Shown here in pieces: positions 33,422 to 41,849 of a DNA stretch of 64,000 bases. The position numbers and the translations under genes are program-made. The stretch is from Candidatus Geocrenenecus huangii (GTDB taxonomy: Archaea; Thermoproteota; Nitrososphaeria_A; Caldarchaeales; Wolframiiraptoraceae): positions 1 to 64,000 of the forward strand of contig JALNKM010000002.1 of the NCBI GenBank assembly GCA_023268155.1. The letters run 5' to 3'. The notes below the pieces were generated by a model. It made no database searches, was not told the origin of the DNA, and saw only the letters and a program-made list of their open reading frames with translations. Each line of letters opens with the position of its first letter. Within the stretch, counting starts at the first letter, position 1.

Positions 33422-34678
33422 TTAGAATTAAAATTTCTTGGAGGAGCCCAAGAAGTAGGTAGATCAGCTATACTTGTTAAAACACAGGAGGCACGAATAC
33501 TCCTAGATTACGGTGTTCAATTGAGTGAGCCGGAACCATTGTTTCCATCTCATGTAGCAGCTAGAGATATCGACGCCGTCATCGTATCTCACGCCCATCT
33601 AGACCATAGTGGTGCGGCTCCACTCTTTATGTTAAATAATGGAGTAAAAATCTATGCTACACCTATGACTTTCAAGGTAGCGGATCTTCTCTTAAGAGAT
33701 TTCCTGAAGCTGGCAGGCTACTATCTACCCTATGAAACATTAGAAGTTGAAGAGATGGTCAGGAAGGGTATCGACGTAAGCTATGGAGAGACCGTTAAGA
33801 TAAAAGATGCTGAGATAAGTTTCATAGATGCAGGGCATATTCCTGGAAGCTTCCAAGTCTTAATAAATGCTGATAAAACCCTTCTCTACACAGGCGATTT
33901 TACAACAATTAAGACCAGACTTCAAAAAGGAGCAGAACTTGGGCCTAAAGATGTAGATGGAGTAATCATAGAATCAACCTATGCTCTTGAAGACCATCCT
34001 GAGAGAAAGAATCTAGAAAAAGAATTCGTGACAAGGGTCAGAGAAGTCATAGACAATGGTGGAAGAGTACTTGTCCCCGCTTTCTCCGTGGCCAGATCTC
34101 AAGAGATAATGTGTGTACTGGAAGCATACAACTTCAGGGAGCCTGTCTACATTGATGGTATGAGTATAAAAGTTCTAGACATATATCTTGAGATGAGCGA
34201 ATACATTGATGGAAGACAGTTATTGTATCAAGCAAGCAAGCACGTTAATAGAGTAACAAGTAGCAAGAAGAGAGGACAAGCATTAAGCGAGGCTTCTGTA
34301 ATAATCAGTCCAGCAGGTATGCTGAAGGGCGGACCCGCAGTCATCTATGCTGGAGAATTAGCTGAAGATGAAAAATCAGCAATATTCCTTGTAAGCTTCC
34401 AGCTTCCTGATACTCCTGGAGCTAGACTTCTAAATGAGAAAAGACTTATACATGGACAACTAGATATCAAGGTTAAAGCGCAAGTTGAGCAATTCAAGTT
34501 TAGCTCACATGCTGGCAGAACTCAGCTACACCAATTCTTGAAGAGATTTGACCCGGGCGTTAAAGTATTTGCGATACATGGTGAACCTCAAGCAACGAGC
34601 GACTTGGTCGGGTTCTGTAGGAATGAGCTAGGCGTGGAAGCAGTAGCTCCTATCAGAGAGGAAGAATACGTTATCTAG
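33422..34678 (+). CDS. Archaeal beta-CASP ribonuclease (aCPSF2-like), apparent non-standard start
   Basis: A metallo-beta-lactamase/beta-CASP RNase of about 418 residues. Motif 2 HAHLDHSG is near residue 56, GDFTT near 160, VLVPAFSVARSQEIM starts the beta-CASP region, and SSHAGR is near the end. There are no KH domains, so it resembles aCPSF2 rather than aCPSF1. The first ATG/GTG/TTG in frame (33521) would delete the first beta strands. Upstream, the frame is open and encodes the family start LELKFLGGAQEVGRSAI. GGAGGTG at 33407-33413 lies eight bases before TTA at 33422. TTA, another near-cognate codon, or a lost start must be considered. Confidence 0.82.
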   Translation, partial: LELKFLGGAQEVGRSAILVKTQEARILLDYGVQLSEPEPLFPSHVAARDIDAVIVSHAHLDHSGAAPLFMLNNGVKIYATPMTFKVADLLLRDFLKLAGYYLPYETLEVEEMVRKGIDVSYGETVKIKDAEISFIDAGHIPGSFQVLINADKTLLYTGDFTTIKTRLQKGAELGPKDVDGVIIESTYALEDHPERKNLEKEFVTRVREVIDNGGRVLVPAFSVARSQEIMCVLEAYNFREPVYIDGMSIKVLDIYLEMSEYIDGRQLLYQASKHVNRVTSSKKRGQALSEASVIISPAGMLKGGPAVIYAGELAEDEKSAIFLVSFQLPDTPGARLLNEKRLIHGQLDIKVKAQVEQFKFSSHAGRTQLHQFLKRFDPGVKVFAIHGEPQATSDLVGFCRNELGVEAVAPIREEEYVI

Positions 34679-35127
34679 AGTTTTCTAAGTGTTGTGTAGG
34701 GCTTACTGCCTATCAATCTGTTATGTTCTTTCATTATGCATCTATTCCAGACTACTATTAAGCCTCCATTCTTAGCTATCTCAACAGCCTGAGCATTGTA
34801 TATTCCTTCTTGAAGCCACAATACTTTGGCTTTTTTCTTTACAGCCTCTTCGGCAACTTCAGGGGTGTGTTCTGGTCTCCTGAAGACATCTACAACTTCA
34901 ACGTCTTCTGGTATTTCATTTAAGCTTGGATAAGATTTTAAGCCGAGCACTTCATCTACTGTAGGATTTACAGGGATAATCTTGTATCCGTGCCTTATCA
35001 GAAATTTCGGTACATAGTGTCCAGGCTTCATAGGATCTTTACTCATACCAACGACGGCGATCACTCTGTATTTCTCAAGAACATTCTTTATTTCCTCATC
35101 ACTTAAACCGTCATGCGGTATACTCAT
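34675..35127 (-). CDS. CoA-binding domain protein (YccU-like)
   Basis: A 150-residue single-domain Rossmann protein: EKYRVIAVVGMSKDPMKPG (the GxSxxPxxxS/G motif), YKIIPVNPTVDEVLG, VVDVFRRPEHTPEVAEEAV and LWLQEGIYN. The family (COG1832) binds CoA in crystal structures, but no enzymatic role is settled. It converges with the beta-CASP gene, overlapping by four bases. Confidence 0.9.
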   Translation of the reverse strand: MSIPHDGLSDEEIKNVLEKYRVIAVVGMSKDPMKPGHYVPKFLIRHGYKIIPVNPTVDEVLGLKSYPSLNEIPEDVEVVDVFRRPEHTPEVAEEAVKKKAKVLWLQEGIYNAQAVEIAKNGGLIVVWNRCIMKEHNRLIGSKPYTTLRKL

Positions 35128-35269
35128 GATAAGAATCTAGAAGAATACACAATATAAAGTTTCATAATTTTATCCATACTGAGTAACTCGGCTGATATCT
35201 AGAGGGGGTCGTCTATAAGTTTGTGGAAGTTGCTGGTTAGCATGGTTAATATATTGGGGAAAACTTAGT

Positions 35270-35701
35270 TTGCTCATGGTTATGCTACTTAAGTCAAGCG
35301 CTGTTCTAGTAGAAAATTATAGAAGCATAGTTGATAATGATAGGGGTCATAGCGTGGTCATCGACCTGCCATTCGAGCAGGGTGGAGGTGATACTGGACC
35401 AACATCTCTAGAACTCGCAGTTATGGGTTTAGCTGGATGCGTTATAACAATCTATGCATTAATTGCCTCTAAGAGAAGATTTAAATTTAATGGAATGAAG
35501 GTAGAGGTTGAAGCAGAGAAACCGGATACAGAGAAGACTATAACGAAAGCAAGAGGAAATGTAACTATATGGGCTGAAGATGAGAAGGAAGCTGAAACAA
35601 TCTTCAGATTAACACTTGAAAACTGCCCGGTAGGGGTACTCTTCGAGAATGCGGGAATACATCCGGAATGGAGTCTGAAAATAGAGAAAACAAAACAATA
35701 A
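35270..35701 (+). CDS. OsmC/Ohr-family protein
   Basis: A 143-residue OsmC-family protein that would detoxify organic or hydrogen peroxides through a cysteine pair. The first cysteine is in TSLELAVMGLAGCV and the second in LENCPVGVLFENAG; both positions match the family. The likely real start is one of the three early methionines (MLMVMLLK). It ends 60 bases before tRNA-Gly. It is the only peroxide-type gene outside the iron/redox island. Confidence 0.87.
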   Translation: MLMVMLLKSSAVLVENYRSIVDNDRGHSVVIDLPFEQGGGDTGPTSLELAVMGLAGCVITIYALIASKRRFKFNGMKVEVEAEKPDTEKTITKARGNVTIWAEDEKEAETIFRLTLENCPVGVLFENAGIHPEWSLKIEKTKQ

Positions 35702-35761
35702 ACAGATAGAATAAAGCTAGAAGAGTAAAACTCAAATAAATATCGGTATAGTATATAGTCG

Positions 35762-35855
<94 letters not shown>

Positions 35856-36072
35856 CATTCTCCTCTTAACATTAAGTTTGATAACATGCATCACATGTTT
35901 AATACTTCGATGAAGAAAGAAGAGAAATAAGGCCCATACGTGGTGGTCCCTCTTCTTCTAACACATCCCTTTAAATTGGTTCTCTTCCTCATATAAGATA
36001 CAATATTGATTGATCTAAAATTCTTATATTCTCTATAAAGAAAAATGATATGAAGGTAGGGTGTTTATCTTT

Positions 36073-37572
36073 TTACTTTGCATGAATTCTTCTTGACCCG
36101 TATTTGATTTTTACCCCTCTACCTGTTATCCATGCTAGGAATGTGTATAAGGTGATTATTGATAGATATGTGTTGTAGAATATGTAAAGTGGCAGATATA
36201 ACAGTAGAGATATCTTCCCATGATATCGGTATATTGATAATGGTAAAGCTCTACTTACTACGAATATAGTGAAGCTCATCAACGAGTACGGTAGAAAGTA
36301 TGCTAGGTATGCTTGCCCCATGACTATTCCGAGAACAGGTATCGACAACAGTATAATCATCGAGATAGGGGTTAGAATGTATCCTAGCCAAGCCCATACA
36401 ACCCATGGATCCTTAAGAGACCACCTATGAAGTCTTATGGTTTGGAGTACTCCGTAAAGCCATCTTACACGTTGTTTGGTAAAAGCTGAAAGATTGCTAG
36501 GTGCCTCAGTAAAGCTTACAGAGTCTACTTCTTGGCCTATCTTCCAATTATTCCTTCTAACCTCGAAAGTGTAGTCAGCATCCTCGGTCACAGTCCTATC
36601 GGATACAGTAATATTCTTCGCAACTTCGCTTCTATATATGCATCCGGCTCCGGGACATATGATGACGTTCCTGCTTATCGACTGACCATATCGAACTATT
36701 AACTGTTCGAATAGATACTCTATCATCTGCAACCTTGTAAGTATACCTCTATCATTAGAGATCGAAACCATTGAAGCCGCTGCACCTATTCTTTCATCAT
36801 TGAATGTCGAGAGGACCTTCTCGATATTGTCTGGAGCTAAGACTGTGTCTGCATCCATATGGTAGACGTATTCCCCCTCAGCCTCCTTTATCCCGGAATT
36901 CAATGCTTCAAATTTACCGAGATTCTTCTCATGTCTAACTAACTTGACACGGTCTCCATAAGCATCAACGTATTTTGAAATAATCTTTGAAGTATTATCT
37001 GTTGAGCCATCATCAACTACTATAATTCTTGTATTCGGGTAGGTTTGATTTAACACTGATTCAATCGCATTCTCTATACTGGATTCTTCGTCGTATGCAG
37101 GTATTATTACTGAGACTTCCGGTAGAGATCCCCCATTAAACATTTCATACACTCTTACAGGCGGGTAACGAGAGTCTTCGTTATTCTTCACCATAAGGAG
37201 AAATGCTGCAAAAGACAATGAGATAGTTAGGTAGCCTATCCATGAAATAATGTCCGCCGGAGAATAGTAGACTAGTAGTATGCCTAAGATAGCTATCACT
37301 ACAGGGATAGCATAGACTGAAGCGTTTTCACCGTGTCTCCTACTCGTTCTACCTAATACAGCGTATGTAGTGAAGAAAGTTGTTGGAAGAACGAACGTGA
37401 ATAGGAATGCTATCCATGAAATATTTATCAGCATCGTTGCCCATGAAGGTACGTTAGTTGCATCTACTTGAACGAAGCGGTTTATTAGAGATGGAGAAAG
37501 ACCGACGAGAACCGTTAGAACTGCTGCAAAAACAAAAGCTAGAAACTTTTTGAAAATAGACATATTATTCAA
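36073..37572 (-). CDS. Processive GT2 membrane glycosyltransferase
   Basis: A 499-residue enzyme with four N-terminal helices (residues ~8-130), a cytoplasmic GT-A domain and four to five C-terminal helices (~385-485). Catalytic motifs are complete: VSVIIPAYDEE, VDDGSTDNTS, the metal-binding DADT (YHMDADTVLAPDN), a TED (TVTEDADYTFE) and the QxxRW motif QRVRW. This layout belongs to cellulose/hyaluronan/poly-GlcNAc synthase-type enzymes that polymerise and export sugar chains. The polymer is unknown. It stands alone between two tRNA-Gly genes. Confidence 0.88.
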   Translation of the reverse strand: MNNMSIFKKFLAFVFAAVLTVLVGLSPSLINRFVQVDATNVPSWATMLINISWIAFLFTFVLPTTFFTTYAVLGRTSRRHGENASVYAIPVVIAILGILLVYYSPADIISWIGYLTISLSFAAFLLMVKNNEDSRYPPVRVYEMFNGGSLPEVSVIIPAYDEESSIENAIESVLNQTYPNTRIIVVDDGSTDNTSKIISKYVDAYGDRVKLVRHEKNLGKFEALNSGIKEAEGEYVYHMDADTVLAPDNIEKVLSTFNDERIGAAASMVSISNDRGILTRLQMIEYLFEQLIVRYGQSISRNVIICPGAGCIYRSEVAKNITVSDRTVTEDADYTFEVRRNNWKIGQEVDSVSFTEAPSNLSAFTKQRVRWLYGVLQTIRLHRWSLKDPWVVWAWLGYILTPISMIILLSIPVLGIVMGQAYLAYFLPYSLMSFTIFVVSRALPLSIYRYHGKISLLLYLPLYIFYNTYLSIITLYTFLAWITGRGVKIKYGSRRIHAK

Positions 37573-37929
37573 CCAATCTTTGCTTGCTTAACATCGGATA
37601 AATTGCTATAAAGACAGAACATATTAACTTAGATATGGGTTAACTTATTTACAAGGTTTAACTCATTTCCTAGATTATTGGTAATATTCTAATCAAGCTT
37701 TGAATTATTCGTTAAGCGATCATCCATAATATCTAGGGAAAGATTTGCACTAGAGAACAAGCTATTCCAGATCTAGATGCTTAGAGAATAATGATGTGTA
37801 GTGAATACGCAGAATGCGAGTTTCTCTCTGATGGATTATTCTAAACCCGAACCTCTTTAGGGATAGTGTTGACCTTTTATAATATTATAGAGAAAAACCT
37901 AAAATACGGTGGAGAGAAGTAATTTAACG
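37573..37929. other. Gene-free interval before tRNA-Gly(GCC)
   Basis: No coding frame is convincing. The stretch 37785-37842 has an eight-base terminal inverted repeat (AGAATAAT/ATTATTCT) around a partial C box (ATGATG) and a D box (CTGA), with a short inner hairpin CGCAgaaTGCG. This could be a small C/D-type RNA but lacks clear D' and C' boxes. TATA-like AACCTAAAATACGG at 37897-37908 is about 27 bases before the tRNA and may be its promoter. Confidence 0.35.
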
Positions 37930-38041
37930 GCGGCCGTAGTCTAGTCTGGTAGGACATCTTAAGAGAACTAAAACCAGCCTGCCAACAACATAATGAGAGG
38001 TAGAACGCTGGTGGTCGCGGGTTCAAATCCCGCCGGCCGCA
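37930..38041 (+). tRNA. tRNA-Gly(GCC) with two introns
   Basis: Acceptor GCGGCCG/CGGCCGC, discriminator A, D stem GTCT/GGAC and T stem GCGGG/CCCGC around TTCAAAT. The anticodon stem CCAGC/GCTGG holds loop CTGCCAA, anticodon GCC. An extra stretch of about 17-18 bases (roughly 37956-37973) separates the D arm from the anticodon stem: an intron near 25/26. A second (roughly 37985-38005) follows the anticodon near 37/38. Both would need splicing by the archaeal bulge-helix-bulge endonuclease. Exact cut points need structure modelling. Confidence 0.88.
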
Positions 38042-38246
38042 AATTCATATTCACATAGGTCTTGTCAAGCTAGACTCATCTATTTTTCGTCTTCTCGATA
38101 CGGAGGCCTAACGTATTGTTTATAGTAAATTGGGATGAACTTGGATCAATTATGATAACAGATGATGGATGAATACGAACTATCTGTCAATGTATGATGT
38201 CTTAACGTGTTCCTCAACTGATTGAGACATTCATTAACCTTGGAGA

Positions 38247-38549
38247 TTATTTTCGTTCTCTTAACTTCTTTCTTGCTAGAGATTCGATGATCGCTGCCTC
38301 CTTTTCTACATCATCAATTACGTAGCTTGGTCTACTAAATACATAGTGAAAAACTAATCCAAGGCCCCAGCCTGCTAATGGCCATACAAACCATATATTG
38401 CTATGAGATGTCCATAAATTAATAAACACTAGAAAAGCATTAACAATGATATATGCAGTCAAATGAGCTATAAATCCTCTTCTAGCCTCCTTTACTTTAT
38501 GTTCCTTCCATGCTTCTTTAAACTCTTCTAATGACACTGTTTCACTCAT
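38247..38549 (-). CDS. 2TM-domain protein
   Basis: A 100-residue protein with a charged N-terminus (SLEEFKEAWKEHKVKEARRGF), two transmembrane helices (about residues 25-46 and 52-72) joined by a tryptophan-rich loop, and a charged C-terminal helix. This is the 2TM domain architecture seen in bacteria and archaea, often beside histidine kinases or regulators. Function is unknown. It heads the iron/redox island on the minus strand. Confidence 0.72.
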   Translation of the reverse strand: MSETVSLEEFKEAWKEHKVKEARRGFIAHLTAYIIVNAFLVFINLWTSHSNIWFVWPLAGWGLGLVFHYVFSRPSYVIDDVEKEAAIIESLARKKLRERK

Positions 38550-38701
38550 GTCCAGATAACGTTTCTTCCATGCTTATAAATGTTAAATCTTAATTAAGGT
38601 TGGAAAATTTTGAAAGAGAAAATACCCAATAATGAATATGAATGACGTGAAAGAATTGTTGTATATAAAAATTGTATATAAAAAATATGGGAAGGGTAAA
38701 A

Positions 38702-39169
38702 CTACATAAGTTTGGCGAATTCTTCATGTTCGATCTTCATGTGCTCCATCAACAGAGAGTGCATTTGGTTGTTTACTGCATCAACCCTATCTTTCAGTTC
38801 CCATTCTTCAATCTTCATGAAGCGGTAATCATCTATCGCTTTTCTTAAATCGTCGAGCATTAGGTTCAGCCTCCTATGATCTTCTTTCAATCTTAATGTT
38901 ACTTCGAGTCTTCCTCTTTCATCCATATCTGGATATATCCAATATTCTTCTTTAATCTCGTGAACCGCAAACTTTGACATGAATAGATAAACTCTTGAGT
39001 AAATATCAGAGAGAAGCCCGAATACTTCATGGAGCTCTTCTTTACTTTTGGGTCTCTTTTCACCCGCCTTGACAACAATCTCTCTGACATCACTCCATTC
39101 TTTTAGTAGAGAATCATGCTCAGAAAGAATCTCTTTCACCATATCTCTTAACTTCATGGGAGCACTCAT
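38702..39169 (-). CDS. Hemerythrin-like HHE protein A
   Basis: A 155-residue helical bundle with the HHE cation-binding pattern. Candidate di-iron ligands are H18, H70 with E74 (HEIKE), H98 and H143 with the following EHEE. These are spaced as in hemerythrin-like four-helix proteins that bind oxygen, NO or iron. It is paralogous to the gene 218 bases downstream of its start (same strand, same length). Both share ligand spacing and motif order, e.g. the HEIKE motif and a DxxDYRFxKI stretch, indicating tandem duplication. Confidence 0.8.
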   Translation of the reverse strand: MSAPMKLRDMVKEILSEHDSLLKEWSDVREIVVKAGEKRPKSKEELHEVFGLLSDIYSRVYLFMSKFAVHEIKEEYWIYPDMDERGRLEVTLRLKEDHRRLNLMLDDLRKAIDDYRFMKIEEWELKDRVDAVNNQMHSLLMEHMKIEHEEFAKLM

Positions 39170-39386
39170 ATTCTCAGAAAATTTTTAAACTATAGAAGTA
39201 GATAAATATTTGTTTCAATCACAATGAATTTTGTAATTATTTAATATTCTTCTATAAAGGTTATTAACATTGTCTTAATCTCTTTCCTTGTCTTTAATAA
39301 ATCAAAATTAAGATTCGTGACCTACAGACTATTCTAAGAAGATAATAAAGACAGCCTTTATCAGAGACTTAAAAAATAATAGAGTG

Positions 39387-39842
39387 TTATTCTAGCTTTG
39401 GAAATTCTGCATCCTCTATTCCTATATGTTCCAATATGATGCCTGTTGCTTCCTTATGTATTTTCAGCATCCTTTCTACCAATTCTTTTGCAGAAATCTT
39501 TTCGAACCGATAGTCCTCCAGAAGAGTTCTCATGTCTTCGAGTAGACCATCTAACTTTCTATGGTCATCTAGCAATCTAAATACTATGGATTCTTTTCCT
39601 CTTTCACTCATCTCGGGGAATATGAATCGTTCTTCTTTGATTTCATGTAGCTTAAACTTAGACATAAAGATATGAGACCTCCCGAAAAGATCGGTTAACG
39701 GCTTCAAGAATCTATATTTCTCTTCTTTCATTTTGGGTTCTTCAATTATAACATCTTTTACGATATTCTGGATGTCTTGCCATTCATTCGATAATAAAAT
39801 ATGTTCAGCTAACACTTCCCTGATTAGCGTTTCTAGACTCAT
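39387..39842 (-). CDS. Hemerythrin-like HHE protein B
   Basis: A 151-residue paralogue of the preceding HHE protein. Ligand candidates are H14, H66 with E70 (HEIKE), H94 and H139 with E143. Unlike copy A, the C-terminal EHEE reads IEDAEF, so one histidine near the end is replaced by aspartate. This may change iron binding or separate their roles. It is divergent from the PqqD-like gene, so the two could share a control region of 194 bases. Confidence 0.8.
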   Translation of the reverse strand: MSLETLIREVLAEHILLSNEWQDIQNIVKDVIIEEPKMKEEKYRFLKPLTDLFGRSHIFMSKFKLHEIKEERFIFPEMSERGKESIVFRLLDDHRKLDGLLEDMRTLLEDYRFEKISAKELVERMLKIHKEATGIILEHIGIEDAEFPKLE

Positions 39843-40036
39843 GTGGACTTAAATGGAGATACAATATAACAACTTTCTTGAATCTAAAATCCTAGTGTAA
39901 AAAGATCAAGTATATAATGTCCTCTTATACATTATCTTCGCTAGTCAATCTTAACTTTCTAATATCTTGGTAAGTTATCTTCACGATAACGATGTTTTCA
40001 AAAATCTAATATAGTAGTCCAAGAACATATATTTCA

Positions 40037-40291
40037 ATGGAAGAGGTCAAGTTTAAGCGTAAGGGAGAACTAGTCAAAGATGATGAAGGAAATCTTCTAC
40101 TTGTAAACGAGCTCAACGAAGCATATAGAGTAGATGAAGTCGTAGCCTATATCTGGAGCATATGTGATGGTAAGACCTTTAATGAAGTTGCCGTAGAACT
40201 CGCAAGCCAAGGAGAAGTAGATATAGAAGAAGTTAAACCACCCCTTCAAGATCTGATATTAAAGCTTAGGTCTGCTTCATTAATTGAGTAA
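40037..40291 (+). CDS. PqqD-like peptide-binding small protein
   Basis: An 84-residue protein with the PqqD/RRE fold pattern: KFKRKGELVKDDEGNLLLVNELNEAYRVDEVVAYIWSICDG, then the winged-helix TFNEVAVELASQGEVDIEEVKPPLQDLILKLRSASLIE. PqqD-type domains hand precursor peptides to radical SAM or other modifying enzymes. No radical SAM enzyme is adjacent. Other stand-alone copies occur in archaea with unknown role. It lies between the HHE pair and the ferritin-like gene. Confidence 0.72.
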   Translation: MEEVKFKRKGELVKDDEGNLLLVNELNEAYRVDEVVAYIWSICDGKTFNEVAVELASQGEVDIEEVKPPLQDLILKLRSASLIE

Positions 40292-40507
40292 ACAATAGTT
40301 AGTTTCTCCCTACGTTTAGAATGAAATTGGGCATATTCTCTATAGAGCTAGTTAAGTTTATAATATAGCCGCATTTAGCTGTGAATATCGTTGGAAACGT
40401 ATTGATAATATAATCTGTATCGCTTATAGCATTCATCAATAGATTAAGTAACATAATCGACTCGCAGCTTTTAAGGTATGATTATTGATTTTGTACCTAG
40501 TAAAATC

Positions 40508-40517
40508 TTATATAGTA
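40508..40517 (+). promoter_or_regulatory. TATA box of the ferritin-like gene
   Basis: TTATATAGTA centred about 28 bases before the ATG at 40540. With the usual ~25-base spacing, transcription would begin at or next to the ATG, so the mRNA is probably leaderless. Confidence 0.55.
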
Positions 40518-40539
40518 TTATTTAACAACTCTTAACTGT

Positions 40540-41034
40540 ATGGGAAAGAAAGGACGTGAAGTAGTAGAGAAAGCAGGTGTCAAAGTTGACGAACTCATCA
40601 ATATGCTGAAGAAAGCTTACGCAGATGAATGGATAGCATACTACTATTACACTTTACTTGCCAAGCTTGTTAAAGGGTTAGAATCTCCAGCTATAGCAAG
40701 CAAGATAGAAGAAATAGCTAAAGAAGAACTTGAACATCAAGGAGAATTAGCAGATAGGATTATCCAGCTTGGAGGGGAACCGCCTAAAAGATTTGAAGAC
40801 CTAGTAAAGATAGCTAACTGCCCGTATGTCACCATACCTGAAAATCTCGGAGACTTGAAAGCTGTAGTAAAAGCAATAATTGAAGCCGAAGGATGCGCTA
40901 TCCAAGTCTACACCAATATCCTCAACTGGCTTATGAGTATAAAGAATGATCCCGTGACATTCCACATCGTCAGGCACATCCTCCAGGAAGAAGTAGAACA
41001 CGAAGACCTCTTCGAAACAATACTAGGTGAATAA
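40540..41034 (+). CDS. Ferritin-like di-iron protein (DPSL/rubrerythrin type)
   Basis: A 164-residue four-helix bundle with di-iron ligands: E near residue 28 (YADEWIAYYYY), the EExxH of AKEELEHQGELADRI, E near 122 (IEAEGCAIQVY) and EEVEHEDLFE at the end. Two cysteines (in NCPYV and EGCA) recall the thioferritin/DPSL class, which uses peroxide to oxidise iron and protects DNA. Rubrerythrin's rubredoxin domain is absent. The TATA box at 40508 predicts a leaderless message. It sits next to PqqD-like and HHE genes. Confidence 0.85.
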   Translation: MGKKGREVVEKAGVKVDELINMLKKAYADEWIAYYYYTLLAKLVKGLESPAIASKIEEIAKEELEHQGELADRIIQLGGEPPKRFEDLVKIANCPYVTIPENLGDLKAVVKAIIEAEGCAIQVYTNILNWLMSIKNDPVTFHIVRHILQEEVEHEDLFETILGE

Positions 41035-41106
41035 GAACCCTTAACATTATTTTTTACTATTTCTGAGACTCGAAAGATCTTCTGAAATGCTTGAATAGCT
41101 GGGAAC

Positions 41107-41844
41107 ATGTTTTCTCCAAGTATTCTCTTGACAGGGGTCATCCTTAGCATAGCTGTAATAATCTATACGATGGGTGGATTCGGAGGAGGCTCAATCTTCG
41201 TAGCGATACTACTACTCTCAGGTACAGCGCCGTCCCAAGCAGCTGTCTTCAGCTTATTATTCAACATAATTAGTACAGGTACATCACTTACAAGATGGAG
41301 AATCTATCTAGAAAGAAAGTTTACCTTGTTTTCAGTAGGATCAATCCCCTTCTCGTTCATCGGTGGATTACTATCTCTAACAGTTCAGGAATATGTCCTC
41401 AAAATGGTGATGGGCGTGGTCATAGCTTTCTCAGGCTTATTCATCTTGATTTCCAGCAAACCTCTCGCAAACATTCGACTAAGCATTCTACACATAATCT
41501 TCATCGGATGTCTAATAGGTTTCATAGCAGGTCTTACAGGCATAGGAGGAGGTGTTTACCTCGCACCAATACTATTATTAGACGGGATCTCCGACCCTAA
41601 GGCGACCGCGGCTACAACAACATTCTTCATCTTCTCAAACTCTCTAGCCGGGCTATTGGCACGTACAGAGAGGATGCATGTAATACTTCAAAACCAAATA
41701 TTACTTCTACTTCTTCCAATAGTAGTTATTTCAGCTATTGTCGGAGGTCACATAGGGTCTAGAATGCTGAGCCGTGAAAAAGTTAAGAAAATTATTGGAG
41801 CAATATTGACTGGAATTGGTTTGTTCATAGCATTCTACCAGTAG
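41107..41844 (+). CDS. TauE/SafE (TSUP) family membrane exporter
   Basis: A 245-residue protein with about eight helices in two homologous halves. The repeated glycine-rich motifs GGFGGGSIFVAILLL near residue 22 and LIGFIAGLTGIGGGVYLAPILL near 137 are the TSUP hallmark. The family exports sulfite, sulfonates or other organosulfur anions. The substrate is unknown. It follows the ferritin-like gene by 72 bases on the same strand. Confidence 0.85.
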   Translation: MFSPSILLTGVILSIAVIIYTMGGFGGGSIFVAILLLSGTAPSQAAVFSLLFNIISTGTSLTRWRIYLERKFTLFSVGSIPFSFIGGLLSLTVQEYVLKMVMGVVIAFSGLFILISSKPLANIRLSILHIIFIGCLIGFIAGLTGIGGGVYLAPILLLDGISDPKATAATTTFFIFSNSLAGLLARTERMHVILQNQILLLLLPIVVISAIVGGHIGSRMLSREKVKKIIGAILTGIGLFIAFYQ

Positions 41845-41849
41845 TTAAT

